Positions 6,588 through 6,674 of a stretch of DNA of 6,674 nt are shown in pieces. Source of the stretch: Betaproteobacteria bacterium (lineage in GTDB: Bacteria > Pseudomonadota > Gammaproteobacteria > Burkholderiales > SG8-39); the NCBI GenBank assembly GCA_011391295.1, contig JAABQT010000090.1, forward strand, positions 1-6,674. The letters are read 5' to 3'. The position numbers were made by a program, and so were the translations under genes. How positions within the stretch are numbered: position 1 is the stretch's first letter; each line of letters opens with the position of its first letter. The notes under the pieces are model-generated. The model saw nothing but the letters and a program-made list of their open reading frames with translations. It made no database searches and was not told the origin of the DNA.

Positions 6588-6674
6588 CTAGACTCTGTCG
6601 ACTTCATTTGGGAGGCAAACCAGCTTCGCCGTGTGCCCGGCAAGCAGCAGCTTGGTTGCCAGGAGCGAGCCGTA
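6588..6674 (-). pseudogene. Possible remnant of a Rossmann-fold (ketopantoate-reductase-like) gene, ending early
   Basis: On the minus strand, the frame entering from the window edge reads 28 codons and then TAG (6590-6588). The peptide starts YGSLLATKLLLAGHTAKLV and continues CLPNEVDRV. It resembles the first strand-helix-second strand of an NAD(P)-binding fold as found in ApbA/PanE-type reductases, where a GxGxxG motif is followed by an AGHxVxLV-like second strand. Third positions are mostly G or C up to about LVC and less so afterwards, which fits a real coding stretch losing its bias near a break. A complete reductase has about 300 residues, so a stop here would leave only a short N-terminal stub. 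No continuation is visible in the other two minus-strand frames. With so few residues this could be chance; the rest lies outside the window. Confidence 0.35.

Noticed and set aside
6551..6674. Promoter for the cinA-like/SDR operon
   Set aside because: TTGCCT and TTGAAG occur on the minus strand, but neither has a credible -10 hexamer at 16-18 nt spacing.

Overview
The window is very GC-rich, densely coding DNA, most likely from a proteobacterium and plausibly a betaproteobacterium. That assignment rests on the gcvT-gcvH-gcvP order, the single-chain GcvP (948 residues, not split into two subunits), strong G/C third-position bias and the close resemblance of GcvT to the E. coli protein. It is an inference from recognition, not a database result.

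Positions 1-5200, plus strand: one tight gene string. It starts inside gcvT (N-terminal third missing), continues through gcvH and gcvP, and ends with an enolase-superfamily gene of the mandelate racemase/muconate lactonizing enzyme type (MR/MLE). Junctions are 13 nt (gcvT-gcvH), 1 nt (gcvH-gcvP) and a 4-nt ATGA overlap (gcvP-MR/MLE), so the four are probably co-transcribed and translationally coupled. GcvT, GcvH and GcvP are three of the four proteins of the glycine cleavage system. The fourth, lipoamide dehydrogenase, is not here. Any promoter or glycine riboswitch of the operon would lie upstream of position 1. The MR/MLE protein keeps a complete acid-sugar-dehydratase-like active site, but its substrate cannot be read from the sequence.

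Positions 5195-6550, minus strand: a two-gene unit, transcribed first through a stand-alone CinA C-terminal-domain (PncC-like) protein and then, after 17 nt, a classical short-chain dehydrogenase/reductase (SDR). Both genes have good Shine-Dalgarno sequences. The SDR gene runs head-on into the MR/MLE gene, and the two stop codons lie side by side with no space between them. Both minus-strand proteins depart from family consensus at expected active-site positions.

Positions 6551-6674: short non-coding sequence upstream of the cinA-like gene, then an 85-nt minus-strand open frame entering from the window edge. It reads like the start of a Rossmann fold (ketopantoate-reductase-like) and ends early at a TAG, so it may be a gene remnant.

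There are no RNA genes, mobile elements, CRISPR arrays or long repeats that I can see. I did not find a convincing undescribed system. The points of interest are the dehydratase-like gene fused onto the gcv operon, the altered active-site motifs and the possible broken gene at the right edge.
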